Position numbers and translations under genes: made by a program
In this document: piece after piece, positions 8,816 to 18,495 of the stretch
How positions within the stretch are numbered: position 1 is the stretch's first letter
Layout of the letters: each line of letters starts with the position of its first letter
Assembly: GCF_900112365.1 (NCBI RefSeq)
Contig: NZ_FOLQ01000002.1
Coordinates: 744,001-808,000 of the forward strand
Direction of reading: 5' to 3'
Source of the DNA: Spirosoma endophyticum
Lineage (GTDB): Bacteria; Bacteroidota; Bacteroidia; Cytophagales; Spirosomataceae
DNA length: 64,000 nt
Notes under the pieces: model-generated
Database searches by the model: none
What the model was told of the DNA's origin: nothing
The model's input: the letters and a program-made list of their open reading frames with translations, nothing else

Positions 8816-10648
8816 TCAGGCGGGCGTATCAGGTTCGCTAACAGCCATTTTCTTGTACAAACGGGTTTTTGCCCGTCGTACGCTGGCCGGATCAATATTG
8901 AGCAGGGCGGCAATTTCTTTCGTAGAAAGATTGATATGAAAATAGGCGTAGAGCCGAATCTCATGTTTAGTCAGAGAGGGATATTTCGCCAGCAGATTAT
9001 CAAAGAAATCAGGATGCACCTGTTCAAAATGCACCTTAAACTTTCCCCAGTCGGCATCCAGATATTGATCGCTTTGCAGGATCGACTCGATTCCTTTCAA
9101 TTCTTGCTGGCTTACTGTTGGATGCCGGTTGGTCAGCTTCACGAGTCGTGCTTTAAGATTGGCAAGCAACTCGTTTTTCTGAACCATGTACAGGGTCGTA
9201 GAAGCCAGCTCCCGTTGGTTGATCTCCAGCCGTTGCTGTAGTAATTCGTTTTTGGTTTTTTCGTGCCGAATATCGGCATTGATTTTTTGGTTTTCCAGTT
9301 CGGTGAGTTGGTGGCTTAATTCCATTTCCCGCATATCGAACAGATGCTGCAGAGCTTCTGCGTTTCGGACCATTAATTCCTGCTGAATTAATTTCGTTCG
9401 GGCTACTAACGCTACCGAGAACATAAGCGCCTGCGTAATAATAGCCAGATCAGGTAGTAGTGTACCTTCGTTTTTGTTAAAGCTCACAAATACGTGAAAC
9501 AAACTAATGGCAAGTATGAAGGACAAGGGTAGAATCGTCGCCAATAAAAAAGGACTGGCTGCCGGTAACCTTCGCACATAACCAATTATACAGGTCCATA
9601 TAATGACCCCGATCAGAAAGAGCGCCAAAACGTTATGATACCATATCGTATAGGATTCCAGATAAACCAGACAAGTGTTAATGACCAACAGAATAAAAGA
9701 TAACAGCCCATACGTGTATAACCCATATCTGAGTATGAAATCTAATCGGGGTAACGTAGTGGACGTATTTAAATAGGCGCGGGTCAGTTGCACCAGACCA
9801 AACAAGATGAGAAAAATACTAAAGTGTTGCAATAAATTACCCAGGTCATAATGGGTAAGTTGACCATTGGGCAGCAAGCCAATGGTGAAAACCGGGCACG
9901 GAAAAAGAACCTGAAAAAACTGTTTGTAGTCCGTTACATAGATCATTCCGCCTATCTGTACAATAAGATAGTAGAGAATGATTTTGTGTTTGAAGTTAAA
10001 ATAGATAATTAAGTTGTTCAGAAAGAACAGGAACAATACCGACAGCGACGCGATCCATGCAATGAGCCTAAATTGATCATCACGGTTGGTAATAGCTTGT
10101 TTTTCAATGGTTATTACTGGCTTAATGGCTTTGTCGAATGGGTAGCGTACATCAACCTGTATAAATAATGTAGTTTCAGTGTGACCCTGAGCGACAAAAG
10201 TCATCAGGTTTCGATTGCGACGCCCCATATTGGGAGCATAGATGCCGCCTTGCTGAGAAACCCAGCGTAGTGAATTCCTATCAAAAGAATACAGGGTATT
10301 TTTTAGAGAAGGTTGGACTGATACGTTGTAAGGTTCATCATAGTGAGCGGGATTAATCACTACTACCTTCAACCAGTAATACGTTGCCTTGACGGGCCGG
10401 AGTGAATCATTTGGCACAAAGCGGAGGGTGGTATCGGTGCGTACCCGATCAAGGGTATAGCCCTGGTCGACCAAAAGGGCGTAGCTTTTAATTTGCGCTG
10501 TAGAACGATCCATCAGCGTATTCACGGTTTGGGCATGTACCATCACCGGAATGAATAAAAGCACGAGCAACAGGATAATTTTAGGCAACTGGCATTGGTT
10601 AATGAAAAGCCGGTAGCTCGGGAAGTCGGCCGCTCTGTATTCCAGCAA
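8816..10648 (-). CDS. 7TMR-DISM receptor with coiled coil and C-terminal LuxR-type HTH
   Basis: A 610-residue membrane sensor-regulator. It has a signal peptide (about residues 20-40), an extracellular DISMED2-like sensory domain (45-175), seven hydrophobic segments (about 185-395), a long coiled coil (410-510) and a terminal HTH. The HTH has LTKHEIRLYAYFHINLSTKE and then IAALLNIDPASVRRAKTRLYKKM, the GerE/LuxR pattern. Such one-component proteins sense extracellular ligands and are thought to act at the membrane. No ATG precedes the signal peptide after the in-frame stop, so TTG at 10648 is the likely start. It lies just downstream of paar in the same orientation, but whether it controls the secretion locus is unknown. 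Confidence 0.85.
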   Translation of the reverse strand: MLEYRAADFPSYRLFINQCQLPKIILLLVLLFIPVMVHAQTVNTLMDRSTAQIKSYALLVDQGYTLDRVRTDTTLRFVPNDSLRPVKATYYWLKVVVINPAHYDEPYNVSVQPSLKNTLYSFDRNSLRWVSQQGGIYAPNMGRRNRNLMTFVAQGHTETTLFIQVDVRYPFDKAIKPVITIEKQAITNRDDQFRLIAWIASLSVLFLFFLNNLIIYFNFKHKIILYYLIVQIGGMIYVTDYKQFFQVLFPCPVFTIGLLPNGQLTHYDLGNLLQHFSIFLILFGLVQLTRAYLNTSTTLPRLDFILRYGLYTYGLLSFILLVINTCLVYLESYTIWYHNVLALFLIGVIIWTCIIGYVRRLPAASPFLLATILPLSFILAISLFHVFVSFNKNEGTLLPDLAIITQALMFSVALVARTKLIQQELMVRNAEALQHLFDMREMELSHQLTELENQKINADIRHEKTKNELLQQRLEINQRELASTTLYMVQKNELLANLKARLVKLTNRHPTVSQQELKGIESILQSDQYLDADWGKFKVHFEQVHPDFFDNLLAKYPSLTKHEIRLYAYFHINLSTKEIAALLNIDPASVRRAKTRLYKKMAVSEPDTPA

Positions 10649-10786
10649 ATTAAATGTTATTTAAACAGTTAATCATATAGTATACAATAAGTTTAAAAAA
10701 TCGTTATTCTACTGTCGGTTTGTTATTATCCCAAGAACATGCGATCCTAAATCTATGCGTAAGCGCCAGTAATTGGGGGAGATCCG

Positions 10787-11092
10787 TTAACCGCCAATTA
10801 ACACAGTTGGGCAACCGGGTGGTGAGATCGTTCCACCGTGCGCCGTCGGATCTCCGACACGGGCCGCTGGTTTGCCACCAATCAATACAGTTACAGACCC
10901 CATAATAATGCTGGATGGTGGCCCAACACAGGTACAGAGGTCTCCAGCACAGGCGGCTGGCTGCCCGCCAATCAAAACGGTTGGCGTACCGGGGCCTGTA
11001 ATTGGCCCACCAACGTGGGGAACTGGTGGAAGGCCCGGCGTAACCATCGGGCAGATATGCATATCGAGCACTCGGGCGGCTGGAAGTCCCAT
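10787..11092 (-). CDS. PAAR-motif spike-tip protein
   Basis: A 101-residue protein that is almost entirely the PAAR fold. It reads PAARVLDMHICP near the N-terminus, two copies of TVLIGG followed by PAA, and a repeat of TVLIGG at the end. Gly and Pro are very frequent. PAAR proteins cap the VgrG trimer with a zinc-bound cone and can carry effectors. This one is short, with no extension, so cargo would have to bind non-covalently. It is the last gene of the secretion run, 62 bases after tssK. Confidence 0.92.
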   Translation of the reverse strand: MGLPAARVLDMHICPMVTPGLPPVPHVGGPITGPGTPTVLIGGQPAACAGDLCTCVGPPSSIIMGSVTVLIGGKPAARVGDPTAHGGTISPPGCPTVLIGG

Positions 11093-11154
11093 TCTACTTC
11101 TCTATTTTAGGGGTGATTATTCGATTTGTGGATGCTGAACAGTTGGAAATGGGT

Positions 11155-12294
11155 TTAGCCCCAGATACCTTTCCGTTTGGTAGGTTGCGGATCTAGTTCC
11201 TGCTTTTCCTGATAAATCGTTCCGCGCTCTTTTTCGACGTAGTTTAATTCACTCAATTTACTGTATAGCGCAATTAATTTATCGGTCAGATTATAAAAAT
11301 GAGTGATCATCGACTGGCAATCGGCATGGATATATTCTTCTTCCAGCAGATTATTTAGCGATGTTTCGAATTCGGCAGGACTGACGTTGCACCAGTTTTT
11401 AAAGTAATTAAACATCGTATCCCGCTCCTGATCGGGGGTGCTTTTAATAGCGAGCTTCAACGTTCGGGCCAGCCGAACACCCAGCTCAACGATAAACAGG
11501 GGCGATTCATCCTGCCCGCGCATGTCATACGCATCCAGATGATCACTCATTACCCGCACGGTAGCTTCCGCTAAATAGCCAATGCTGGAGGCCAGCAGGT
11601 TCGCCTGTCCCGAACGGGCATTCGTTCGTACCCGGCCAATAACCGTAGTCGCAAAGTCGGCAATCTTGCCCAGGTTTTTGCCGATCGTCTGGTGATGCTG
11701 GCGAAAGGCTGGCCAGGCACCCACCGAGCGGCAGGGTGGCAGATACGTACTGTCCAGCGAGAACTGCCCCCCGCTCAGTAGCAACTTGCCAATGGGTAGA
11801 TGATAACCCGCCGACATACCAGGTGCCAGCATGGATGCCGTCAATACGCTCAGTCGGCAGGTGGGTTGCGTGTACGGGTAACGTAGCGGTACTTCTTCGG
11901 GATCAGGCTGCCCCCAGGGTTGCGGCTCAAACGGGTTAATATCCAGCACGATATAGCCCACCGTATGGTTCGACCGTTGCCACTGCTCACGAACATTCGT
12001 CAGTGACAACCGAAGGGGAAGCGTGCGGGCAGCGTCAAAGTCTATCCGTGCCCCGCCGGGTGTAATGGCCCGGCAGATCGACAAGGTGAGTTCGCTACCA
12101 TCGCAGGTAAGTAATAAGGGACTTTCCTGGCCTGTCGGTGACGATAACAGGCCGTAATTGTAACTGGTCAGCAGTAAACCAGTGGCGTCGCGGATAGCGT
12201 CGCGCAGGGCATTGTCGTTCGCGATCAGATGCGACCGTGATATTTTCATACCGTCGGCCCAGTTTACGGGCCAATGCGTCAGTTCGGGTAGCAT
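11155..12294 (-). CDS. tssK: Type VI secretion baseplate protein TssK
   Basis: A protein of about 379 residues from the ATG at 12294. An upstream frame extension to 12339 looks non-native, because the family begins with a WxxGM segment, here HWPVNWADGMKISRSHL near residue 10. TssK trimers join the baseplate wedge (TssEFG) to the membrane complex. The C-terminal region is polar and helical and ends in KRKGIWG. It lies between tssN and paar. In subtype iii loci TssK is expected to contact TssN/TssO-type anchors in place of TssJLM; that contact is inference. Confidence 0.88.
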   Translation of the reverse strand: MLPELTHWPVNWADGMKISRSHLIANDNALRDAIRDATGLLLTSYNYGLLSSPTGQESPLLLTCDGSELTLSICRAITPGGARIDFDAARTLPLRLSLTNVREQWQRSNHTVGYIVLDINPFEPQPWGQPDPEEVPLRYPYTQPTCRLSVLTASMLAPGMSAGYHLPIGKLLLSGGQFSLDSTYLPPCRSVGAWPAFRQHHQTIGKNLGKIADFATTVIGRVRTNARSGQANLLASSIGYLAEATVRVMSDHLDAYDMRGQDESPLFIVELGVRLARTLKLAIKSTPDQERDTMFNYFKNWCNVSPAEFETSLNNLLEEEYIHADCQSMITHFYNLTDKLIALYSKLSELNYVEKERGTIYQEKQELDPQPTKRKGIWG

Positions 12295-12374
12295 AAGTAC
12301 TTTAGTAAAAGCAATCAAATATCCGTTAGTATGACGCAATTCCGGTTGGTACTACGTATACTAACGAAAGGCAG

Positions 12375-13217
12375 TTAGTTACTGAAACTCCTGGCAATAA
12401 TAGTGTCTTCAGGCTTGAGACCATTTCGAAGCAACGACAGCGACGGGTCGAAGTAGGTTTTTACCCACCCTCCCCACGACTCCCGGTAGAAAATCCAGCC
12501 CAGCAACGTGCCTTCCGTATTGTCTTCGTGATACAGAATCGGGTGCTCAGGATCTTCTTCGTGATTGTGCGAGTAAATCATGAATTGAAACAGTTCATCG
12601 AGCGTCCGGTCGGCGGGCAGCGTTACCGTAAAGCGGTTCGATACAGGCGCATCAGGCCGCTTGGTCACCAGAAAGTTCAGCCGTAAGGTATTGTCTAACT
12701 CGACTAATGGCACGGGCCGCTCAACCGGATAAAACCATTTCTTGTAGATCTTCAGCGGAATGGCATTCCAGGCATACAGGGCATAAAGCACCAGCACCGG
12801 AATCAGAAACGGTACTAAGCCCGTCACGAGCAAGGAGGCTGGTAGGCCAGATGGCGTAAGCCAGCCAAACATGGCAGAAAACGACGCACCAATCAGCAAT
12901 ACGGCAAAAGCCGCCAACAACAATTCTGACCAGAATCCGCCCGTTGGCAGGAAGGAGAACAGTTTTCGCGAGAGTACTACGTGTACAATCCCTAACATCA
13001 GCGCCAGCGCTTCGATGAGATAAAAGGCTAGTACGAGCGAACCCACACGGAACATGATCGCCCCCAGACCGCCCGCAACGGCTATGATTCCAAGCGTGTA
13101 TGCCAGCAGTTTTTTCGTGAAGATTTCTTTTCCCGAATGCCGCGCAACCAGCCCGACCAGGCAAAGAATCGCTACGACACTATAAACGATAATGGGGAGT
13201 ATAACCTCTGTTTTCAT
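12375..13217 (-). CDS. tssN: Type VI secretion membrane protein TssN (Bacteroidetes-specific)
   Basis: A 280-residue protein with about five hydrophobic segments in the first 150 residues (VILPIIVYSVVAILCLVGLV onwards), a cytoplasmic linker (IYKKWFYPVERPV) and a C-terminal beta-rich domain. The latter has a ubiquitin-like feel (FTVTLPADRTLDELFQFMIY). This layout and its place between tssG and tssK fit TssN, one of the TssN-TssR set that marks subtype iii systems and is thought to replace TssJLM. It lies 76 bases after tssG and 80 before tssK. Confidence 0.85.
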   Translation of the reverse strand: MKTEVILPIIVYSVVAILCLVGLVARHSGKEIFTKKLLAYTLGIIAVAGGLGAIMFRVGSLVLAFYLIEALALMLGIVHVVLSRKLFSFLPTGGFWSELLLAAFAVLLIGASFSAMFGWLTPSGLPASLLVTGLVPFLIPVLVLYALYAWNAIPLKIYKKWFYPVERPVPLVELDNTLRLNFLVTKRPDAPVSNRFTVTLPADRTLDELFQFMIYSHNHEEDPEHPILYHEDNTEGTLLGWIFYRESWGGWVKTYFDPSLSLLRNGLKPEDTIIARSFSN

Positions 13218-13293
13218 CTGTAAAGTAAGTTTCTATTTTATTCGTACTGGTTTTATCATCTCTATCCGTAAACGCGTTTTGCAGGCTGGCGAA

Positions 13294-14259
13294 TCAGGTC
13301 AACGTAGTGGTCATGCCCAATCGCCCGGCGGTGTCACTGGCTGATAAGCTAAAGACATCGTTGACGGCATCGGCTACTATATCCATCCGCCAATCAGCAT
13401 CAGCCGGAAACAGGTAGCCAGCCAGTAAGCCAACCTGCCGAAGGCCGACTCCTCCCGGCAGGAAATCATACAATTGGCTATCGGCCAATGGACCAATCGT
13501 CAGGCGCACCAATCCGCCGTCGTCAATCAAATCAGGCTGCGGCAATACCCAGTCCAGACCCAGTCGACTGTCGCCCAGTTTAGCGGGTTGCCAGTCGGAA
13601 GCCAGCCGGTCCTGCCGATTGACGGAAATCACCTGCCGACCGTATTGAATCTGTACAGGAGCCTGCAGAAAACGCCCGAAATAGAACGCTGTTTGTTCCC
13701 AATTTCCCACAATCTGATAGGCCTGAGTGATCAGTAAAAACAGCGTCAATTTCTGCGGGTTCGTTAGCGAATACACTTCCGTATCAGGCGCCACGAGCTT
13801 TAGCAGTTCCGATACCAGTAGCTCATCATCGCCCGCCAGCGTCCGGGTTTCAAATCGGGCGATGGCCGCTCGCTGGTGATTGAATTCGTTATCGAACGGC
13901 AAAAAAAAGTGCCGTGATTCCTGCTCCTGTTTCTCTTCCTGTTGACGTATCTCGGCCCACTCGTCCGGGTCTTTCGTGCGTTTCTTTACCCGGTGAAACA
14001 GGCGCTCGGGCAACGTGTCGTAAAACCCATCGCGTGGAATCTCGATCTGCCAGAGCGTTTCTTGCCGATCATCCGATCGGTCCTGAATCGCCTGAATGTC
14101 TCGCTCGAAATTATAGGCCGAGGTTCGTTCGGGACTGATTACCAGTTCCTGTTTGGTGATCAGACCGTCGTCCAGCAATTCATTCACTACGTTCTCGAAC
14201 TTCAGCCGCCGGGTGGCCGCCTGATTCAGAAGCGCTTCTATGTCAGCTGTTTGTAGCAT
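13294..14259 (-). CDS. tssG: Type VI secretion baseplate protein TssG
   Basis: A 321-residue protein immediately after tssF (7-base gap), the usual partner order. The N-terminus is helical (IEALLNQAATRRLKFENVV). The C-terminal half holds LGDSRLGLDWVLPQPD and LYDFLPGG, which are close to TssG family signatures. TssG pairs with two TssF copies to form the wedge around the spike. No membrane segment. Sequence identity across this family is low, so context carries part of the call. Confidence 0.85.
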   Translation of the reverse strand: MLQTADIEALLNQAATRRLKFENVVNELLDDGLITKQELVISPERTSAYNFERDIQAIQDRSDDRQETLWQIEIPRDGFYDTLPERLFHRVKKRTKDPDEWAEIRQQEEKQEQESRHFFLPFDNEFNHQRAAIARFETRTLAGDDELLVSELLKLVAPDTEVYSLTNPQKLTLFLLITQAYQIVGNWEQTAFYFGRFLQAPVQIQYGRQVISVNRQDRLASDWQPAKLGDSRLGLDWVLPQPDLIDDGGLVRLTIGPLADSQLYDFLPGGVGLRQVGLLAGYLFPADADWRMDIVADAVNDVFSLSASDTAGRLGMTTTLT

Positions 14260-14266
14260 AAACGAA

Positions 14267-16069
14267 TTAATTCTTTAGCATCACCCGGTAAGGCATGGCG
14301 GCAAATGACTGTTGTTCAATAAGATGTTTAAGGCGGTGGCAATACTCATCCCATTGGTCGACTGGAACAGATTTGGCCGGGTTAGGTGTCAAAATCACGT
14401 CGATGGTCCGGATCAACCCCTGCGTTTTCATGACGCCGGTTGACAGGCCTTTGGTCACGTTAACGGCCCGCAACTTGTCGCCTAGTTCGGCAAAGCAAAC
14501 CGCTTTGATATCTTCAACCGTTACGACTCGCCCTCTGGTCAGAAGCGCCTGCCGGAAAACGGGCAGGTTCTCATCGGGTTTAAGTCGCTGTTTGCCACCG
14601 GTCGACGTAGTGATTAGTACTGATTCTTCGTCCGAAAAAACGATTTGACTTCGGTCCTTGCTGAGCTTGGTGCCAAACGGAATCCGGTTGGCTAACTCAC
14701 CACGTGTACTCCAGAATTTTACCGTCAGCCGACCCGTTTTCTCCGTTGTTTTTACAGTAAGATAGGTATTTTGCGGCCCCCCTTCGCCAATGACGGTATT
14801 GATTTTTTCGAGACGCTTCCTGATTTCGTCAATTTCACTTTCCAGTTCACTACGTCCCAACGAACTGAACATGGCACTTTCATCGCGCAACAACGTGATC
14901 AGGTACGAAACAATATCATAGCCGTCCCGCTCATCGAAGCGGGTAATGCCGCCCTGTCGTAATACGTACTGGTTCTGACCGTCGCGGGTGATCTGCTGCG
15001 CTTCGTTGATTTTTAGTCCGGTGCTGGTTTCGACATCCACCATTTCCAGAAACGACTCCTGAGCTTCGAGCCGAATCGGAAACACATTGAACAGCGGCCG
15101 GATGTCGGGTGTATCGAGGCAGAGTTTGCGGTTCACCACCGGAAAGGCATTGATCTCGATCTGGGTCCGGTACGTAACCTCGTCGGCCAGGCTTTCGGGG
15201 AACTGAATGTTCAGCCACACTAATTCCTGCGAGAAAAACTTAACCGATTCCTCGGCTGTCAATCCCTGACTCAATTGGGGTGGGCATTTCTGTCGGCAAT
15301 CGCTTAGTGGTACTACGTCGTTCGTCTGTTTCGAGATACTGCTGACCGACAGGATATGGCGACCGTAGTATCGTCGAACCTGTTCATGGATTCGATCGGA
15401 AAGTGTGCCCTTGTTGGGATGGAAATTTTCAGGTAAACCTGGCTGAACGAGCAGTTCGGTAGTATTCATCGATAGCCGAACGGCAGCCACCTGTTCCAGA
15501 TGCGCCGAACGTAGCGGATCGTTTCGCCAGTCGAAAAACAGCAGCAGATTCTCGAACGATTCCAGATCCGCATCAACCGCCAGTCCCAGCCAGCACTGAT
15601 TGCCGGGTAGAATCTGGTTCATAAATGATTCTTTCGGCGAAGGGCCGTACTCTTTTATCTTGTTCTGAACGACGAGCGTTTTGATCTTCGCGTTATACAG
15701 CGTAAAAGAGCCGGCCGCCGAAAAGTAAGTATCTTTCCCCCCCACATTGCACGAAAACGGATGCGTGGGTAATACGTCAAACGAGGGATCGATAACATGC
15801 GTCCGCATCAACGCGTGCGCGGGCTGCGGGCCGGTCATTACGTCGGGCGTGAGCAGTTGGGCCAGTCGCTGCACGATACGACTGCGCGAGTTCTGCAATT
15901 CATGATGCAGCCCTTCGATGCCGGTGGCAAACGCCCCGAGTAATAACCCTACGAGTGGGTCGAAACTCTCAACGGCCATCTCCGACTCGTCGAAGTTCCA
16001 GAGCTGGGCTACTTCCCGAATCATCTCGCTACGGATAGCTTCGCGGGATCGTTGACGTTGCGGAGTCAT
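14267..16069 (-). CDS. tssF: Type VI secretion baseplate protein TssF
   Basis: A 600-residue protein with the TssF N-terminal pattern: charged helix, then DPLVGLLLGAFATGIEGLHH and RIVQRLAQLLTPDVMTGPQP. The Pro-rich PxPAHAL segment that follows is also typical. TssF is the large wedge subunit related to phage T4 gp6. The gene is flanked by tssE and tssG with 10- and 7-base gaps, so translation is probably coupled. Confidence 0.92.
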   Translation of the reverse strand: MTPQRQRSREAIRSEMIREVAQLWNFDESEMAVESFDPLVGLLLGAFATGIEGLHHELQNSRSRIVQRLAQLLTPDVMTGPQPAHALMRTHVIDPSFDVLPTHPFSCNVGGKDTYFSAAGSFTLYNAKIKTLVVQNKIKEYGPSPKESFMNQILPGNQCWLGLAVDADLESFENLLLFFDWRNDPLRSAHLEQVAAVRLSMNTTELLVQPGLPENFHPNKGTLSDRIHEQVRRYYGRHILSVSSISKQTNDVVPLSDCRQKCPPQLSQGLTAEESVKFFSQELVWLNIQFPESLADEVTYRTQIEINAFPVVNRKLCLDTPDIRPLFNVFPIRLEAQESFLEMVDVETSTGLKINEAQQITRDGQNQYVLRQGGITRFDERDGYDIVSYLITLLRDESAMFSSLGRSELESEIDEIRKRLEKINTVIGEGGPQNTYLTVKTTEKTGRLTVKFWSTRGELANRIPFGTKLSKDRSQIVFSDEESVLITTSTGGKQRLKPDENLPVFRQALLTRGRVVTVEDIKAVCFAELGDKLRAVNVTKGLSTGVMKTQGLIRTIDVILTPNPAKSVPVDQWDEYCHRLKHLIEQQSFAAMPYRVMLKN

Positions 16070-16079
16070 AGGTATGGAT

Positions 16080-16499
16080 TTATGAGTAACGGACTACCCG
16101 GAATTTCATTTCGGGGAGCCGTTCACGGGTTTGGGTTAGTCGGCACTGCACAACAATCTGAATATAGCGGCAAACGCGCGGATTGCGGCCATCTATTTTT
16201 TCCTCTACATCAGCCACTTCAATAGACACCCGTTCTGGCTCAATCCGCTTATCGAACTGGCGTAGATATTCTTCGATCGATCGTTTGATCTGATCTTTGC
16301 TAGGGGTTTCGTTGAGTTCCTGAAACTCGTAGTTATGGATAATGCACCCATACGTCGGATCGTAGTGGTATTCGCTGGGCCGCGTAGCCAGGTAGAGCGC
16401 TATGTTCTGCGCCACCGATTCTTCGAGCGACAATTTCTCGAGTGACTGACGTCTGGTCAGCGCACCAAAAGAGGGCGGTATGGCGTAATAGTCAGGCAT
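16080..16499 (-). CDS. tssE: Type VI secretion baseplate protein TssE (gp25-like)
   Basis: A 139-residue gp25/TssE protein. Markers are ESVAQNIALYLATRPSEYHY, DPTYGCIIHNYEF and the KRSIEEYLRQFDKRIEP segment, where the E-x-R-like region of gp25 proteins would be expected. TssE starts sheath polymerisation on the baseplate. The start is taken at ATG 16499 instead of the TTG two codons earlier. It lies between vgrG and tssF. Confidence 0.9.
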   Translation of the reverse strand: MPDYYAIPPSFGALTRRQSLEKLSLEESVAQNIALYLATRPSEYHYDPTYGCIIHNYEFQELNETPSKDQIKRSIEEYLRQFDKRIEPERVSIEVADVEEKIDGRNPRVCRYIQIVVQCRLTQTRERLPEMKFRVVRYS

Positions 16500-16557
16500 C
16501 AGCAATTCATTTGTTATCGGCAGATGGGTTTGTGGATACGTAGTGATCCGGTTTACC

Positions 16558-18432
16558 TTAATTAATCATAACCATACCCCCTTTTAGGGTAGTCGACGGG
16601 CCACCGTCGAGCGAGAGTGCAGCACTCGCCTTAATATCAGCGGTTGTATCGGACGAGATTTCTATGGTTTTTCCCGATTCCGTTAGGTCAGTACCGGCTA
16701 TAAGCGATAATTTTTTGTCTGAAACCAGATCAATGTCACCCGAATCTGTCACCAGATCAATTGAGTCTGTTGCCAACATGGCAACGTTTTTCTTGGATTC
16801 TATACTAATGTTGCCGCCCGCACTCATGTTGATCTCGCCACCCGCCTGGATGTTGATGTTGCCGTTGCTTTTGATCGTGATGTGGGTGCCGTCGAGCGAG
16901 AGTTCGATGCTGTTCTTCTTGTCTTTATTATAGATCTTGATGCTCTCTTTTCCCGATTCATCATTCAGGATAATGTGGTTGCCACTACGGGTAACGATTC
17001 CCTTGATGTTGTTTTCCGGGTTGAATAATTCGCCGGGTTTGGCGTCCAGATGATACCAGGAACTGATGACGAAAGGAAAGTCAGGGTTGCCAAACATGTA
17101 GTCAACCCACACATTTTCATCCAGTTCAGGGATAAAATAAACGCCCCGGTCCTTGCCGCTCATGGGATGCGAGATGGTGACCCAGTCTGTTGTCAGATTG
17201 TCGTCTTTTTGCCAGGAAAACTGCAGCTTCACCCGCCCCAACCCGTCGGGGTCGTTTATATCCTTGACAAGAGCGAGATCCGTCTTGAGCACGTAGGCAG
17301 GAACGTTGTACTCAACGGGCGGATGGTCGGCAGCCTCCGGGATTGCCTCGAAGGTCGCCTGATACACGCCCCTGGCATCAACGTAGTGGGTCAGGCGTGT
17401 GACAATAAACTGCCCGTAGTCGATGGTATCTAATTTGACGGCACCTAATTTGGGATCAACGACATCATAAACACCTTCTTTTATTTTAATCAGGCTACCG
17501 ACCCGAAGCTCCATTTCGGGCGTGCGGCCCTGCAAAACGGCCAGTTCGTTTGCTTGTTTCGCTTTATTGCGTTTGGCAACATCCTGCAGGCTACTGCTCG
17601 TGTGCAGCCCCGGATTGACCATCGTTGGTATCACATTGAATAGTTTTTCGGATTTATCGGCGGCTATGCGGGCCGCTGTCTGAAGGCCATCGACCGGGGA
17701 AGATGAGGGCGCTTTATTCTTGGTGTTGTCTAAAAAGTTATCATTCAGCCACTTGCTGTTGAGTGGCGTTACCCGCAGGGCATACTCCATATCGAACAGA
17801 TTGACGCCGAGGGTCAGTACAACGGGGGAGGGGGACGGACGGGCTTTTTTGCCGAAGATGAACGTTTCGCCGTCATAATACATCCACTCGCCCCATGTCT
17901 GCGCTTTGCGCTGCAAAAAGGTGTATTCATCCTCTTCATATTGCGCCGTGTATGAAAAAGGTATAGACAGGTCCGGATCTATCTTGCTCGTGAGCCCAGC
18001 CGCCCCCGTTAGTTTGGTCACAATGTCTTTCAGGGTCATGTCGGTAAACGAGCGGATCGTTTTGCCGGCACAGAGTAAAATGGTGGGACTGCTTCCAGAA
18101 ATGATGACCGATGTTGTACTCGACTGCGATCGGGATAATCTCACCGACGTAACGACCCCCCGAAATATCTGGCCCTGTTGCCCGTTCACTTTGCCGCCAA
18201 CCGATAACCCCTGTTTAAACTTGATCGTGATGGATTCACCCACAAAGCTATCGGCCAGCTCATTGAGCCGGATAACAGGAGCACGGTTGGGCAACATATC
18301 GGGCGACAGGCTGATCTCGAACGTATGGTGACTCTCAAACGGCTGATTCAGGTAAACGCTATTGAACCGAGGTAGCTGTATGCCGTTGATGGTTACGTCA
18401 GCCGTGGCAATAAGTTGCGTTGTGGAAGGCAT
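16558..18432 (-). CDS. vgrG: Type VI secretion spike protein VgrG (TssI)
   Basis: A 624-residue spike. It has a gp27-like base (residues about 1-370), then an OB-fold gp5-like region (DPDGLGRVKLQFSW, DNVWVDYMFGNPDFPFV equivalents near 390-460), then a beta-helix of short repeats (GNINIQAGGEINMSAGGNIS). It ends at TLKGGMVMIN with no extra toxin domain. VgrG trimers carry PAAR and cargo out with the Hcp tube. A gene for an unrecognised protein lies directly upstream, which is a common place for cargo or adaptors. Confidence 0.95.
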   Translation of the reverse strand: MPSTTQLIATADVTINGIQLPRFNSVYLNQPFESHHTFEISLSPDMLPNRAPVIRLNELADSFVGESITIKFKQGLSVGGKVNGQQGQIFRGVVTSVRLSRSQSSTTSVIISGSSPTILLCAGKTIRSFTDMTLKDIVTKLTGAAGLTSKIDPDLSIPFSYTAQYEEDEYTFLQRKAQTWGEWMYYDGETFIFGKKARPSPSPVVLTLGVNLFDMEYALRVTPLNSKWLNDNFLDNTKNKAPSSSPVDGLQTAARIAADKSEKLFNVIPTMVNPGLHTSSSLQDVAKRNKAKQANELAVLQGRTPEMELRVGSLIKIKEGVYDVVDPKLGAVKLDTIDYGQFIVTRLTHYVDARGVYQATFEAIPEAADHPPVEYNVPAYVLKTDLALVKDINDPDGLGRVKLQFSWQKDDNLTTDWVTISHPMSGKDRGVYFIPELDENVWVDYMFGNPDFPFVISSWYHLDAKPGELFNPENNIKGIVTRSGNHIILNDESGKESIKIYNKDKKNSIELSLDGTHITIKSNGNINIQAGGEINMSAGGNISIESKKNVAMLATDSIDLVTDSGDIDLVSDKKLSLIAGTDLTESGKTIEISSDTTADIKASAALSLDGGPSTTLKGGMVMIN

Positions 18433-18495
18433 AAAGGCATTGGGTCTTAAAGATGAATCGACTGCGTATGGGGTTCCCGGATGAAAAATTCCACA

